Notes under the pieces: model-generated
Told to the model about the DNA's origin: nothing
What the model saw: the letters and a program-made list of their open reading frames with translations, nothing else
Database searches by the model: none
Shown: positions 42,785 through 51,132 of the stretch, piece by piece
Layout of the letters: each line of letters opens with the position of its first letter
Position numbering within the stretch: the first letter of the stretch is position 1
Assembly (NCBI GenBank): GCA_934373235.1
Contig: CAKROW010000006.1
Span: 1 to 64,000, forward strand
Origin: an uncultured Blautia sp.
GTDB lineage: Bacteria > Bacillota > Clostridia > Lachnospirales > Lachnospiraceae
Reading direction: 5' to 3'
Length of the DNA stretch: 64,000 nt
Translations under genes and position numbers: made by a program

Positions 42785-44839
42785 TTATTTTCCTCCATGT
42801 TTTGCCGGAGCTTTCTCCGGTTTCCTGGCACTTTTATAGTTGACTGCCGCAGCATCAAAAAACTGGCGCAGGTTATACTGATAATTACTTGCTTCCACCT
42901 GAGCAGTGCGCACCCTGACAAAATGTTCCAGCTTATCCATGTACTCCTGCTCTGTGATGCTGCCCTCCGCCACATAATTCAGTCCCTTTTCCCAGCTTGC
43001 TGTAAGCTCCGGATTGAGAAGCTGCCGGATGGAGCAGTTTACCACATCAAAGATCATCTCTCCCAGAAGCGTGGGAGTGATCACCTGGGTCTTTTTGTTC
43101 AGCGCCAGATACTTGATATTAAATAGTTTCTTCAGGATCTCCGCGCGGGTGGCACTGGTGCCGATCCCACTTCCTTTTATCTGAGCACGTAATTCTTCAT
43201 CCTCAATAAGCTGTCCCGCATTTTCCATTGCCAGGATCATGGAACCTGAATTATACCGCTTGGGCGGCGATGTCTCTCCTTCTTTGATGCTGAGACCATT
43301 CACAGGAAGTATATCACCCTTTTTCAGCTTCTGCAACGCCTCCAGAAGCACCGTATCACAGGAAACTTCCTCCTCTTCCCCGTTGCCATCTCTCTCACTG
43401 TCCGAAACCCTTTTACGGGCAAAAGAATTGGTGGCGATCTTCAGATACCCTTCTTCCTTCAGAACTTTAAAAGATGAAAAAAATGCCTCCCCGTCCAGCT
43501 TCGTCACAAGGCTTACTTTCTGATAAACAGCCGGAGGATAAAAAATACATAAAAATCTCCTCACAATAGTCTCATACACTCTCTGCGCAGTAAGAGACAC
43601 GCTTCCCAGCGCATTCAGGCCCTGGCCTGTGGGAATGATCGCATAGTGGTCTGTGATCTGTTTGTCATTCACATACCTTGTCTTCACGATATTTTTCCAG
43701 GATTCCATTCCCAGAACCTCTGCTGCCGCAGCCCCTGCCTGCTGGTAATTCCGAAGACCGGAAATATTCTTGTATATTTCCCTGGCAACTGCTGTAGATA
43801 ACACTCTGGCGTCTGTTCTCGGATACGTTACCAGTTTCTTCTCATAAAGTTCCTGTACGATCCGGAGGGTCTCATCCGGACTGATCTTAAACAGCTTTGA
43901 GCACACATTCTGAAGCTCCGCCAGGTTAAAAAGAAGGGGCGGATTTTTGTTCTCTTTCTTACGTTCCACCTTTTCCACAGTACAGGAAAGGGGCTGGTTC
44001 ACCATCAACTGATCGATCAGCATCTGTGCATGCTCTTTTTTCCTGAAGCCGTTCTCTTTATAAAGATACGGAGACTGGAAATACCGGCTGCCTTCCACAG
44101 CCCTCCATTCTCCGTCAAAATTTTCCCCTGCAAGGGCAATGCTGCCAAGGACACGGTAAAACGGTGTCTTCACAAAGACACGGATCTCCCGTTCTCTGCG
44201 GACCACCATGCCAAGAACACAGGTCATCACACGGCCTACCGCAATTGCCTGATATTTGGAATGGAGATAATTGGTCACACTGCTTCCGTAACGCAAGGTC
44301 AGAACTCTGGAAAAATTGATTCCCATAAGATAATCTTCCTTTGCGCGGAGATAGGCAGATGCTGCCAGATTATCATACTCCGAGATATCTTTTGCTTCCC
44401 GGATCCCTCTTAAAATCTCTTCCTCTGTCTGGGAATCGATCCACACACGTTTCTGGACCTTTCCCTTTACTCCTGCCATCTGAGCTACCAGACGGTAAAT
44501 ATATTCACCCTCGCGTCCGGAGTCGGTACACACATAAATGGTATCCACATCCGGCCGGTTCAGCAGCTCTTTCACTATCCCGAACTGCTTTTTGACTCCG
44601 GGGATCACCTCATATTTAAATTCGCGCGGCAAAAAAGGCAGGGTATCAAAACTCCACCTTTTATACTTGATATCATATTTTTCGGGATAACTCATGGTAA
44701 CCAGGTGTCCTACACACCAGGTTACCACAGAATCTGTCGATTCCAGATATCCGTCTTTTCTCTGACTGTTGATCTTCAAAGCCTTCGCAAATTCCTGTGC
44801 CACGCTGGGCTTCTCCGCTATGTATAAAGCCTTTGCCAT
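42785..44839 (-). CDS. topB: DNA topoisomerase III
   Basis: 684-aa type IA topoisomerase for decatenation. TOPRIM domain at the N-terminus (KALYIAEKPSVAQEF, and acidic CTDSGREGEYIYR), the catalytic Tyr in KKLVTYPRTDARVLS, and the GIGTSATRAEIL segment are all intact. No zinc fingers at the C-terminus, normal for TopB. It lies 1 nt after the FNT channel stop; the slightly longer reading overlaps that gene. Confidence 0.94.
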   Translation of the reverse strand: MAKALYIAEKPSVAQEFAKALKINSQRKDGYLESTDSVVTWCVGHLVTMSYPEKYDIKYKRWSFDTLPFLPREFKYEVIPGVKKQFGIVKELLNRPDVDTIYVCTDSGREGEYIYRLVAQMAGVKGKVQKRVWIDSQTEEEILRGIREAKDISEYDNLAASAYLRAKEDYLMGINFSRVLTLRYGSSVTNYLHSKYQAIAVGRVMTCVLGMVVRREREIRVFVKTPFYRVLGSIALAGENFDGEWRAVEGSRYFQSPYLYKENGFRKKEHAQMLIDQLMVNQPLSCTVEKVERKKENKNPPLLFNLAELQNVCSKLFKISPDETLRIVQELYEKKLVTYPRTDARVLSTAVAREIYKNISGLRNYQQAGAAAAEVLGMESWKNIVKTRYVNDKQITDHYAIIPTGQGLNALGSVSLTAQRVYETIVRRFLCIFYPPAVYQKVSLVTKLDGEAFFSSFKVLKEEGYLKIATNSFARKRVSDSERDGNGEEEEVSCDTVLLEALQKLKKGDILPVNGLSIKEGETSPPKRYNSGSMILAMENAGQLIEDEELRAQIKGSGIGTSATRAEILKKLFNIKYLALNKKTQVITPTLLGEMIFDVVNCSIRQLLNPELTASWEKGLNYVAEGSITEQEYMDKLEHFVRVRTAQVEASNYQYNLRQFFDAAAVNYKSARKPEKAPAKHGGK

Positions 44840-44840
44840 A

Positions 44841-45596
44841 CTATTTATCTGCACTCATCTTTCTAAGCGGCCATGCCAGAAGCACAGCTCCGCCAACTAT
44901 ATTTCCCAGTGTTACGATCACCATGCTTTTAAGCATAGCGCCGACAGACAATCCTGGCACCATACAGAATGCAACTGTAAAAATACCCATATTTGCAATA
45001 CAATGCTCAAATCCGCTGACAACGAAACCTGAGATACAGATCACGATCATCAGAAACTTGCCTGACTCACTCTTCAGCTTAATGCCGCAGAGAACTGCAA
45101 GACAGACGAAGAAATTACAAAGTACCGCACGGAAAAACATCTGTCCTGCCGGAATACTGAGTTTTCCGTTTATAAATCCGGCAAAATAATCTGCTGTACC
45201 GGACGCTCCGGCACCTACAAAGATCAGCGCCAGGATCAGGCATCCCACAAAATTGCCGATATAACTGATTCCCCAGACCTTGCCTACGTCTTTCCATGAT
45301 ACGCTCTTGTCATACGCACCAAAAGCCATTACCAGATTGTTACCGGTAAACAGCTCTCCTCCTACCATTGCGATCAGCAGGACCGCAATGGAGAACACAA
45401 TGGCTCCAAGGAATTTCCCCCATTCCGGGAATGTCTTGGAAAATACATTTCCTACAACGTTACTGTAGATCATCGCCACATCAATAAAAAATCCGGCCAT
45501 GATCGCGCGCATAAAGTATTTTCCGAAATTGCTGTTCAGTAAGTTTATCTTACCCTTCGCAGCGGTTGACAGTTTCTCTACATCCTCCCTGTTCAT
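44841..45596 (-). CDS. Formate/nitrite transporter family channel
   Basis: 251-aa pentameric membrane channel of the FNT family, six helices. The signatures GGELFTGNNLVMAFG and FEHCIANMG are the FNT signature regions. In a strict fermenter it most likely exports or takes up formate; NirC-type nitrite or HSC-type sulfide transport cannot be excluded. GGAGG precedes the ATG at 45596. Confidence 0.92.
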   Translation of the reverse strand: MNREDVEKLSTAAKGKINLLNSNFGKYFMRAIMAGFFIDVAMIYSNVVGNVFSKTFPEWGKFLGAIVFSIAVLLIAMVGGELFTGNNLVMAFGAYDKSVSWKDVGKVWGISYIGNFVGCLILALIFVGAGASGTADYFAGFINGKLSIPAGQMFFRAVLCNFFVCLAVLCGIKLKSESGKFLMIVICISGFVVSGFEHCIANMGIFTVAFCMVPGLSVGAMLKSMVIVTLGNIVGGAVLLAWPLRKMSADK

Positions 45597-45688
45597 AAAT
45601 AGCACCTCCACATATTTTTAGCAAGCGTGGCACTTTGTTGCTGCTTCTTTGTTCACAGCAACACGCTTTCCGGAAATCTGCTTGTTAT

Positions 45689-45717
45689 ATTGTAACACTT
45701 TACTATATATTTCACAA
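45689..45717 (-). promoter_or_regulatory. Promoter of the FNT gene
   Basis: Leftward TTGTGA (45712-45717), 17-nt spacer, TACAAT (45689-45694). TGTTAC...GTAACA-like half-sites cluster here and suggest redox control, but they do not match the Rex consensus spacing. Confidence 0.6.
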
Positions 45718-45777
45718 TAAAAATGCGAATATTTTCAGAAATTTGTAAATTGTTACACACAACAAACAAATATCCTT

Positions 45778-46014
45778 TCACACCAGAACACGGTAGATGC
45801 CTGACCAGGTCAGATCTTTTTCCTGTAAGAAACTCTCTGTCTCCTCCTCAGACTGCTCCCGGCATTTCCATGCAAGTCCACACTCTGCACTGATCTCCGA
45901 AGGGATGGGGATAAGGCGCCCTGCAAAAACAGATTCCACTGCTGTTTTTTCCATTTTCATGGCGGCAGTCGTTGTGGGAAATGTAACCACCGTTGTAATC
46001 TCTTTTTTACGCAT
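45778..46014 (-). CDS. DUF3343 family small protein
   Basis: 78 aa, single DUF3343-like domain. The N-terminal ITTVVTFPTTTAAMKMEK and the later SAECGLAWKC, with two Cys, are the recognisable parts. The family is proposed to carry sulfur or selenium in anaerobes, without firm evidence. GAGGAG precedes the ATG. It lies between the asd terminator and the FNT promoter, so it is probably its own unit. Confidence 0.75.
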   Translation of the reverse strand: MRKKEITTVVTFPTTTAAMKMEKTAVESVFAGRLIPIPSEISAECGLAWKCREQSEEETESFLQEKDLTWSGIYRVLV

Positions 46015-46044
46015 GATCTTTGCTCCTCAGTATCTGCGCACCAC

Positions 46045-46082
46045 GTAAAAACAGGACACCGGAAAGTTCCGATATCCCGTTT
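46045..46082 (-). terminator. Terminator after asd
   Basis: Leftward CGGGATATCGGAA pairs with TTCCGGTGTCCTG, followed by TTTTTACG. Confidence 0.75.
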
Positions 46083-46119
46083 CTGATGCTGCGTTTATTT
46101 CTATAAAAGAACCGCCGGA

Positions 46120-47205
46120 TTATTTTGCCTGGATATATCCTTTGGCTTTCAGAGTCTCTGCACAGAGAACAGCACCACCTGCTGCACCTCTTACTGTATT
46201 ATGGGAAAGTCCGATAAACTTGTAATCATATACAGTATCCTCACGGAGACGTCCTACAGATACTCCCATACCATTCTCATAATTTACATCCATCTGTACC
46301 TGCGGACGGTTATCCTCCTCAAGGTACTGGATGAACTGCTTCGGTGCACTTGGAAGCTCAAGCTCCTGAGGAAGTCCTTTGAAGTCCTCCAGTGCTTTGA
46401 TAAGCTGCTCTTTGGTAGGTTTCTTGCGGAACTTGACAAATACGGCTGCTGTATGTCCGTTGAGAACCGGAACACGTACGCACTGGCATGTGATAACCGG
46501 GCTTGTTGCAGGTACGATCACGCCATCCTCGATCTTACCCCACAGTCTTAACGGCTCCTTCTCACTCTTCTCTTCCTCACCGCCGATGTACGGGATGATG
46601 TTGTGTTCCATCTCCGGCCAGTCCTTAAATGTCTTGCCTGCTCCGGAAATAGCCTGGTATGTAGTGGCAACTACTTCATATGGCTCAAACTCTTTCCATG
46701 CGGTAAGTACCGGTGCATAGCTCTGGATAGAGCAGTTTGGCTTAACAGCAACAAATCCGCGTTTTGTTCCAAGACGTTTCTTCTGGAATTCGATCACATC
46801 GAAATGCTCCGGGTTGATTTCCGGAACTACCATCGGCACATCCGGTGTCCAGCGGTGTGCGCTGTTGTTGGAAACAACCGGTGTCTCTGTCTTGGCATAC
46901 TCTTCCTCGATCGCCTTGATCTCTTCCTTGGTCATGTCTACTGCGGAGAATACAAAATCAACAGTAGAAGCCACTTTCTCAACCTCGTGGATATCCATGA
47001 CAACCAGTTTCTTAACAGCTTCCGGCATCGGAGTATCCATTTTCCATCTTCCGCCTACAGCTTCCTCGTAAGTCTTGCCTGCACTTCTCGGGCTGGCAGC
47101 TACTGTAACCACCTCAAACCACGGGTGATTTTCCAGAAGAGAAATAAATCTCTGACCAACCATTCCTGTTGCACCTAAAATACCGACTCTAAGTTTTTCA
47201 CTCAT
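46120..47205 (-). CDS. asd: Aspartate-semialdehyde dehydrogenase
   Basis: 361 aa. It reduces aspartyl phosphate to the semialdehyde, the branch point to lysine, methionine and threonine. NADP-binding ILGATGMVGQRFISLL, catalytic Cys in VKPNCSIQSY and GLSHNTVRGAAGG near the C-terminus are clear. The sequence looks like the archaeal/fungal type rather than the E. coli type. It supplies DapL (3 kb) and homoserine for MetY (37 kb). An extended -10 (TGGTATAGT) lies just upstream. Confidence 0.93.
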   Translation of the reverse strand: MSEKLRVGILGATGMVGQRFISLLENHPWFEVVTVAASPRSAGKTYEEAVGGRWKMDTPMPEAVKKLVVMDIHEVEKVASTVDFVFSAVDMTKEEIKAIEEEYAKTETPVVSNNSAHRWTPDVPMVVPEINPEHFDVIEFQKKRLGTKRGFVAVKPNCSIQSYAPVLTAWKEFEPYEVVATTYQAISGAGKTFKDWPEMEHNIIPYIGGEEEKSEKEPLRLWGKIEDGVIVPATSPVITCQCVRVPVLNGHTAAVFVKFRKKPTKEQLIKALEDFKGLPQELELPSAPKQFIQYLEEDNRPQVQMDVNYENGMGVSVGRLREDTVYDYKFIGLSHNTVRGAAGGAVLCAETLKAKGYIQAK

Positions 47206-47298
47206 AATAAAACTCTCCTCATCTTACGTCCTTGTATGACGTACATATGTCTTTTCCGTAAATACTATACCAGTTTTTCCAAAAATGCAAGCATTATT

Positions 47299-48678
47299 TT
47301 ATTTTTTTTCCAGATATTCTCTGTTAAGAGCAATGACCTGCTCCATAACCGCAGGTCCAGGTGCGCCAAGTGTCACACGTTTTTCCACACAGGTCTTCAT
47401 ACTGATAGCCTCGTAGATATCCTCCTCAAAGACAGGGCTTATTTTCCTGTACTCCTCAAGCGGCAGCTCATCCAGGGAAATTCCCTTATCAATACACAGA
47501 AGCACCAGCCTTCCTACGATTCCATGGGCATCACGGAAAGGAACACCGCGATTTACCAGATAGTCTGCCGCATCTGTGGCATTGGTGAATCCCTTCTTTG
47601 CGCTGGCTTCCATATTCTCTTTATTGAACTGCATGGTTGAGATCATGCCTGTAAACAGAGCAATACAGCCTTTTACCGTATCAATGGCATCAAAAGTAAG
47701 CTCCTTATCCTCCTGCATATCCTTGTTGTAGGCAAGAGGGATTCCCTTCATGGTTGTCAGCATGGAAGTCAGAGCTCCGTAAACACGGCCTGTTTTTCCA
47801 CGGACAAGCTCTGCGATATCCGGGTTCTTCTTCTGAGGCATGATACTGCTTCCTGTACTGTATGCGTCATCGATCTCCACAAAACGGTACTCATTGGAGT
47901 TCCACAGGATGATTTCCTCTGAAAAACGGCTTAAGTGCATCATAATGGTGGAAAGTGCACTTAAAAGCTCGATCACATAATCTCTGTCGGATACGGAATC
48001 CATGCTGTTTCTTGTCGGTCCGTCAAATCCAAGAAGCTGTGCTGTATAAGCGCGGTCCAGCGGATAGGTGGTTCCTGCAAGTGCTCCTGCACCTAATGGA
48101 CAGGTGTTCATTCTCTTACGGATATCAAAAAGTCTGTCCCTGTCTCTTCTGAACATCTCAAAATATGCCCCTACATGGTGTGCCAGTGTAACCGGCTGCG
48201 CTTTCTGCAGATGGGTAAATCCCGGCATATAGGTATGCACATTCTCCTCCATGATCTTCTGAAGGGCATAAAGGAGGGCATAAAGCTCCTTATCTGTGGC
48301 ATCGATCTCATCACGCACATAAAGCTTCATATCCAGAGCCACCTGGTCATTACGGCTTCTTCCCGTGTGAAGTTTCTTGCCTGCGTCTCCGATACGGTCG
48401 ATCAGATTTGCCTCCACAAAACTGTGGATATCCTCATATTCGGAAGTGATCTCAAGCGTTCCGGCCTCCACATCCCTTAAAATCCCGTCAAGTCCTTCCG
48501 TGATCCTGTCTTTCTCTTCTTCTGTAAGGATTCCCTGCTTCGCTAACATGGCCACATGTGCCTTGCTGCCACGGATATCCTGCTCATAAAATTTCCTGTC
48601 AAAGGAAATAGATGCATTAAAATTATAAACCAGCTTGTCCGTCTCTTTTGTGAAACGTCCTCCCCATAACTGTGCCAT
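47299..48678 (-). CDS. argH: Argininosuccinate lyase
   Basis: 459 aa, last step of arginine synthesis. Fumarase/ASL family signature GSSIMPQKKNPDIAEL is intact, with the His segment TGRSRNDQVALDMKLY. ATG at 48678 is preferred over one 6 nt upstream because GAGGA then has normal spacing. argG is not adjacent. Confidence 0.95.
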   Translation of the reverse strand: MAQLWGGRFTKETDKLVYNFNASISFDRKFYEQDIRGSKAHVAMLAKQGILTEEEKDRITEGLDGILRDVEAGTLEITSEYEDIHSFVEANLIDRIGDAGKKLHTGRSRNDQVALDMKLYVRDEIDATDKELYALLYALQKIMEENVHTYMPGFTHLQKAQPVTLAHHVGAYFEMFRRDRDRLFDIRKRMNTCPLGAGALAGTTYPLDRAYTAQLLGFDGPTRNSMDSVSDRDYVIELLSALSTIMMHLSRFSEEIILWNSNEYRFVEIDDAYSTGSSIMPQKKNPDIAELVRGKTGRVYGALTSMLTTMKGIPLAYNKDMQEDKELTFDAIDTVKGCIALFTGMISTMQFNKENMEASAKKGFTNATDAADYLVNRGVPFRDAHGIVGRLVLLCIDKGISLDELPLEEYRKISPVFEEDIYEAISMKTCVEKRVTLGAPGPAVMEQVIALNREYLEKK

Positions 48679-48790
48679 GGTCATTCCTCACTTTTCTTTT
48701 TTCCTGCAAAAGGATCTTCTCCTTCGCACTTCTCTGTGTTAGTGTACCATATTTTTATAAAAATGCAAATATTTTCACGTAGTTTCATAT

Positions 48791-49444
48791 TTATTCACTG
48801 TCAGCTTCTTTTCGCTGCCTGTCACGTTCCATCGCCTCTTTTCTTGAAAATACACAGCCGCAGTAATTCTGGCGATACAGATCATGCTCATGGGAAAGCT
48901 CTATGGAACGCTTATAACCGTTTTTCTTCTTGAAATCTGACGGAAGATGATGCACATGATAGATTCCGGCCAGTTCTTCCCCGATCTCATTGATCTTTCC
49001 CGCGTTCTTCAGAGGACTGATACTTAAAGTGGTGGTAAAATAATCATAACCGCCTTCCTCTGCCAGCCGTGCAGCTTCCTCCATACGGAGTCTGTAACAA
49101 TCAAAGCACCTTTCGCCGCCCTCCGGCACATCCTCCAGACCTTTTGCCATTTCATAAAATTCCCGGGGATCATACCGCCCCTCAACAAATTTCACCGGAT
49201 GAATAAATTCCATCTCTCCTATAAGGCGACGGATTTCCGCCACACGGTGGACATACTCTTCTTCAGGGGAAATATTGGGATTATAAAAAAACACCGTAAT
49301 CTCAAAATATCGGGATAGATATTCCAGCACATAACTGCTGCACGGCGCACAGCAGCTATGAAGAAAAAGTCTGGGTACCTTTTCCTCTTTCCCGTTTTTT
49401 TCAATAAGCTTATCCAGTTCCTTCTGAAAATTCCTTTTATTCAC
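48791..49444 (-). CDS. queH: Epoxyqueuosine reductase QueH
   Basis: About 217 aa. QueH (DUF208) is the non-homologous alternative to QueG and makes queuosine in tRNA. The Cys pairs that hold its Fe-S and metal centre are visible: FLHSCCAPCSSY near the N-terminus, CFDCYRLRMEEAA centrally, and RQNYCGCVFS near the end. The start is a GTG preceded by GAGGAG, giving VNKRNFQKELDKL; an ATG 42 nt upstream has no ribosome binding site. Confidence 0.92.
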   Translation of the reverse strand: MNKRNFQKELDKLIEKNGKEEKVPRLFLHSCCAPCSSYVLEYLSRYFEITVFFYNPNISPEEEYVHRVAEIRRLIGEMEFIHPVKFVEGRYDPREFYEMAKGLEDVPEGGERCFDCYRLRMEEAARLAEEGGYDYFTTTLSISPLKNAGKINEIGEELAGIYHVHHLPSDFKKKNGYKRSIELSHEHDLYRQNYCGCVFSRKEAMERDRQRKEADSE

Positions 49445-49521
49445 TGATCTTCTCTCCTCATCTGTCAGCAGGCCCTTCCCGGGCATATGATATGTTATAT
49501 GTAAAATGGAGGTAAATATCC

Positions 49522-50289
49522 ATGGATCCTGTCCTTAATGTCAGGGATGTGTGTCTTTCCTACCACACGCTTTCCGGAGAAACGCCAGCCCTTTCCCATA
49601 TATCCTTTGACCTGATGCCCGGGGAATTCCTGGCTGTCGTCGGTCCTTCCGGCTGCGGAAAATCCACTCTCTTAAACCTGATCGCCGGACTTCTCACTCC
49701 GGAATCCGGATACATCACACTGGACGGCCGGCCTGTTGTATCAGGTGACCCCGCTGTAGGTTATATGCTCCAGAAGGATCATCTTCTGGAATGGCGTACC
49801 ATCTACCGCAATGTACTTCTGGGTCTGGAGATCCGTCATCAGCTTACTCCCGAAAACCTTGAAAAAGCAGAAAAAATGCTGTCAGCCTATGGCCTTGACC
49901 ATTTTCGTGATGCCCGGCCTTCCCAGCTTTCCGGCGGTATGCGCCAGAGAGCAGCCCTGATACGCACACTTGTCCTTGAGCCCCGGCTTCTTTTACTGGA
50001 CGAACCTTTTTCCGCACTGGATTACCAGACCAGGCTCACGGTCAGCGATGACATCGGCAGGATCCTGCGTTCCTCCGGAAAGCCTGCCATTCTTGTGACT
50101 CATGACATCTCCGAAGCCATCAGTATGGCCGACAGAGTCCTGATCCTGTCAAAACGTCCGGCTTCTGTACAGAAGATCATTGATATTAACCTCAATCTTA
50201 ATGACCGTACTCCATTATCCTCCAGAAGTGCCCCTGATTTCAAGAAATATTTTAATCTTATATGGAAGGAGCTGAATTTTGATGTCTGA
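49522..50289 (+). CDS. ABC transporter ATP-binding protein (NitT/TauT type)
   Basis: 255 aa. Walker A GPSGCGKST, Q-loop MLQKDHLLEW, signature LSGGMRQRAA, Walker B LLLLDEPFSALD and the switch His in VTHDISEA are intact. Sequence type matches importers of nitrate, taurine, alkanesulfonates or thiamine precursors. It overlaps the permease gene by 8 nt. No binding protein is encoded next to it. Confidence 0.92.
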   Translation: MDPVLNVRDVCLSYHTLSGETPALSHISFDLMPGEFLAVVGPSGCGKSTLLNLIAGLLTPESGYITLDGRPVVSGDPAVGYMLQKDHLLEWRTIYRNVLLGLEIRHQLTPENLEKAEKMLSAYGLDHFRDARPSQLSGGMRQRAALIRTLVLEPRLLLLDEPFSALDYQTRLTVSDDIGRILRSSGKPAILVTHDISEAISMADRVLILSKRPASVQKIIDINLNLNDRTPLSSRSAPDFKKYFNLIWKELNFDV

Positions 50290-51076
50290 GATTTCTCCAC
50301 GCCAGTATCAGTATATTGCCCGCCAGAAAAAGCGAAAACACCTGATCACTGCAGCCAGGATCCTGATCTTTGTTCTTTTTCTCACAGTCTGGGAGCTTTC
50401 CGCCACACACGGGCTTATTGATTCCTTTATTTTCAGCAGTCCCTCCCTGATCTTCAGAAATTTTATCAGCATGTGCCAGGATCAGTCCCTTTTCACCCAT
50501 ATCGGGATCACCCTTACAGAAACCCTGGTAAGCTTCTTTTTTGTGGTCCTTTTAAGTATCGGCACTGCTGTACTCCTGTGGTGCTTTTCCGGGCTGGCTG
50601 CTGTACTGGAGCCCTACCTGGTTGTGCTGAACAGTCTGCCAAAATCAGCCCTTGCACCACTTCTTATTGTATGGCTGGGCGCAAATGTCCGCACCATCAT
50701 TGTTGCAGGCATGTCTGTGGCTATCTTTGGCTCCGTGATCAATCTCTATTCCGGTTTCTGCCAGGCTGACCCGGAAAAGCTGAAGCTTATCGAAACCCTT
50801 GGCGGCAGAAAAAAAGAGAAGCTGACCAAGATCGTGCTGCCCTCTTCTGTTCCTTTGATCCTCAGCGTTATGAAGGTAAATATCGGGCTCTGCCTGGTAG
50901 GCGTGATCATCGGAGAATTTATTGGTGCAAGACAGGGACTTGGATACCTGATCATCTACGGAAGCCAGACCTTCAAGCTCACCTGGGTTCTCATGTCCAT
51001 CATCCTCCTTTGCATCATCGCCATGGTTTTATATGGAATCCTGAATCTTATGGAAAAATGGGTGGAAAAAAAATAG
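50282..51076 (+). CDS. ABC transporter permease (NitT/TauT type)
   Basis: 264 aa with six predicted helices and the EAA-type loop FCQADPEKLKLIETLGGRKKEKLTKIVLPSS. A TTG one codon upstream is unlikely; AAGGAG is well spaced from this ATG. Partner of the preceding ATPase. The solute is unknown because the binding protein is missing here. Confidence 0.9.
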   Translation: MSEISPRQYQYIARQKKRKHLITAARILIFVLFLTVWELSATHGLIDSFIFSSPSLIFRNFISMCQDQSLFTHIGITLTETLVSFFFVVLLSIGTAVLLWCFSGLAAVLEPYLVVLNSLPKSALAPLLIVWLGANVRTIIVAGMSVAIFGSVINLYSGFCQADPEKLKLIETLGGRKKEKLTKIVLPSSVPLILSVMKVNIGLCLVGVIIGEFIGARQGLGYLIIYGSQTFKLTWVLMSIILLCIIAMVLYGILNLMEKWVEKK

Positions 51077-51099
51077 CCCTGCATTTTTCCCGGATACAG

Positions 51100-51132
51100 A
51101 CGAAGCCCCCGGATCTCCTCCGGAGGCTTCTC
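51100..51132. terminator. Hairpin between the ABC permease and the EAL gene
   Basis: GAAGCCCCCGGA pairs with TCCGGAGGCTTC between the convergent genes; the T-tails are short, so it is a modest terminator. Confidence 0.6.

Noticed and set aside
45680..45760. Rex operator at the FNT promoter
   Set aside because: TTGTTA and TAACA half-sites are present, but their spacing does not match the Rex consensus.
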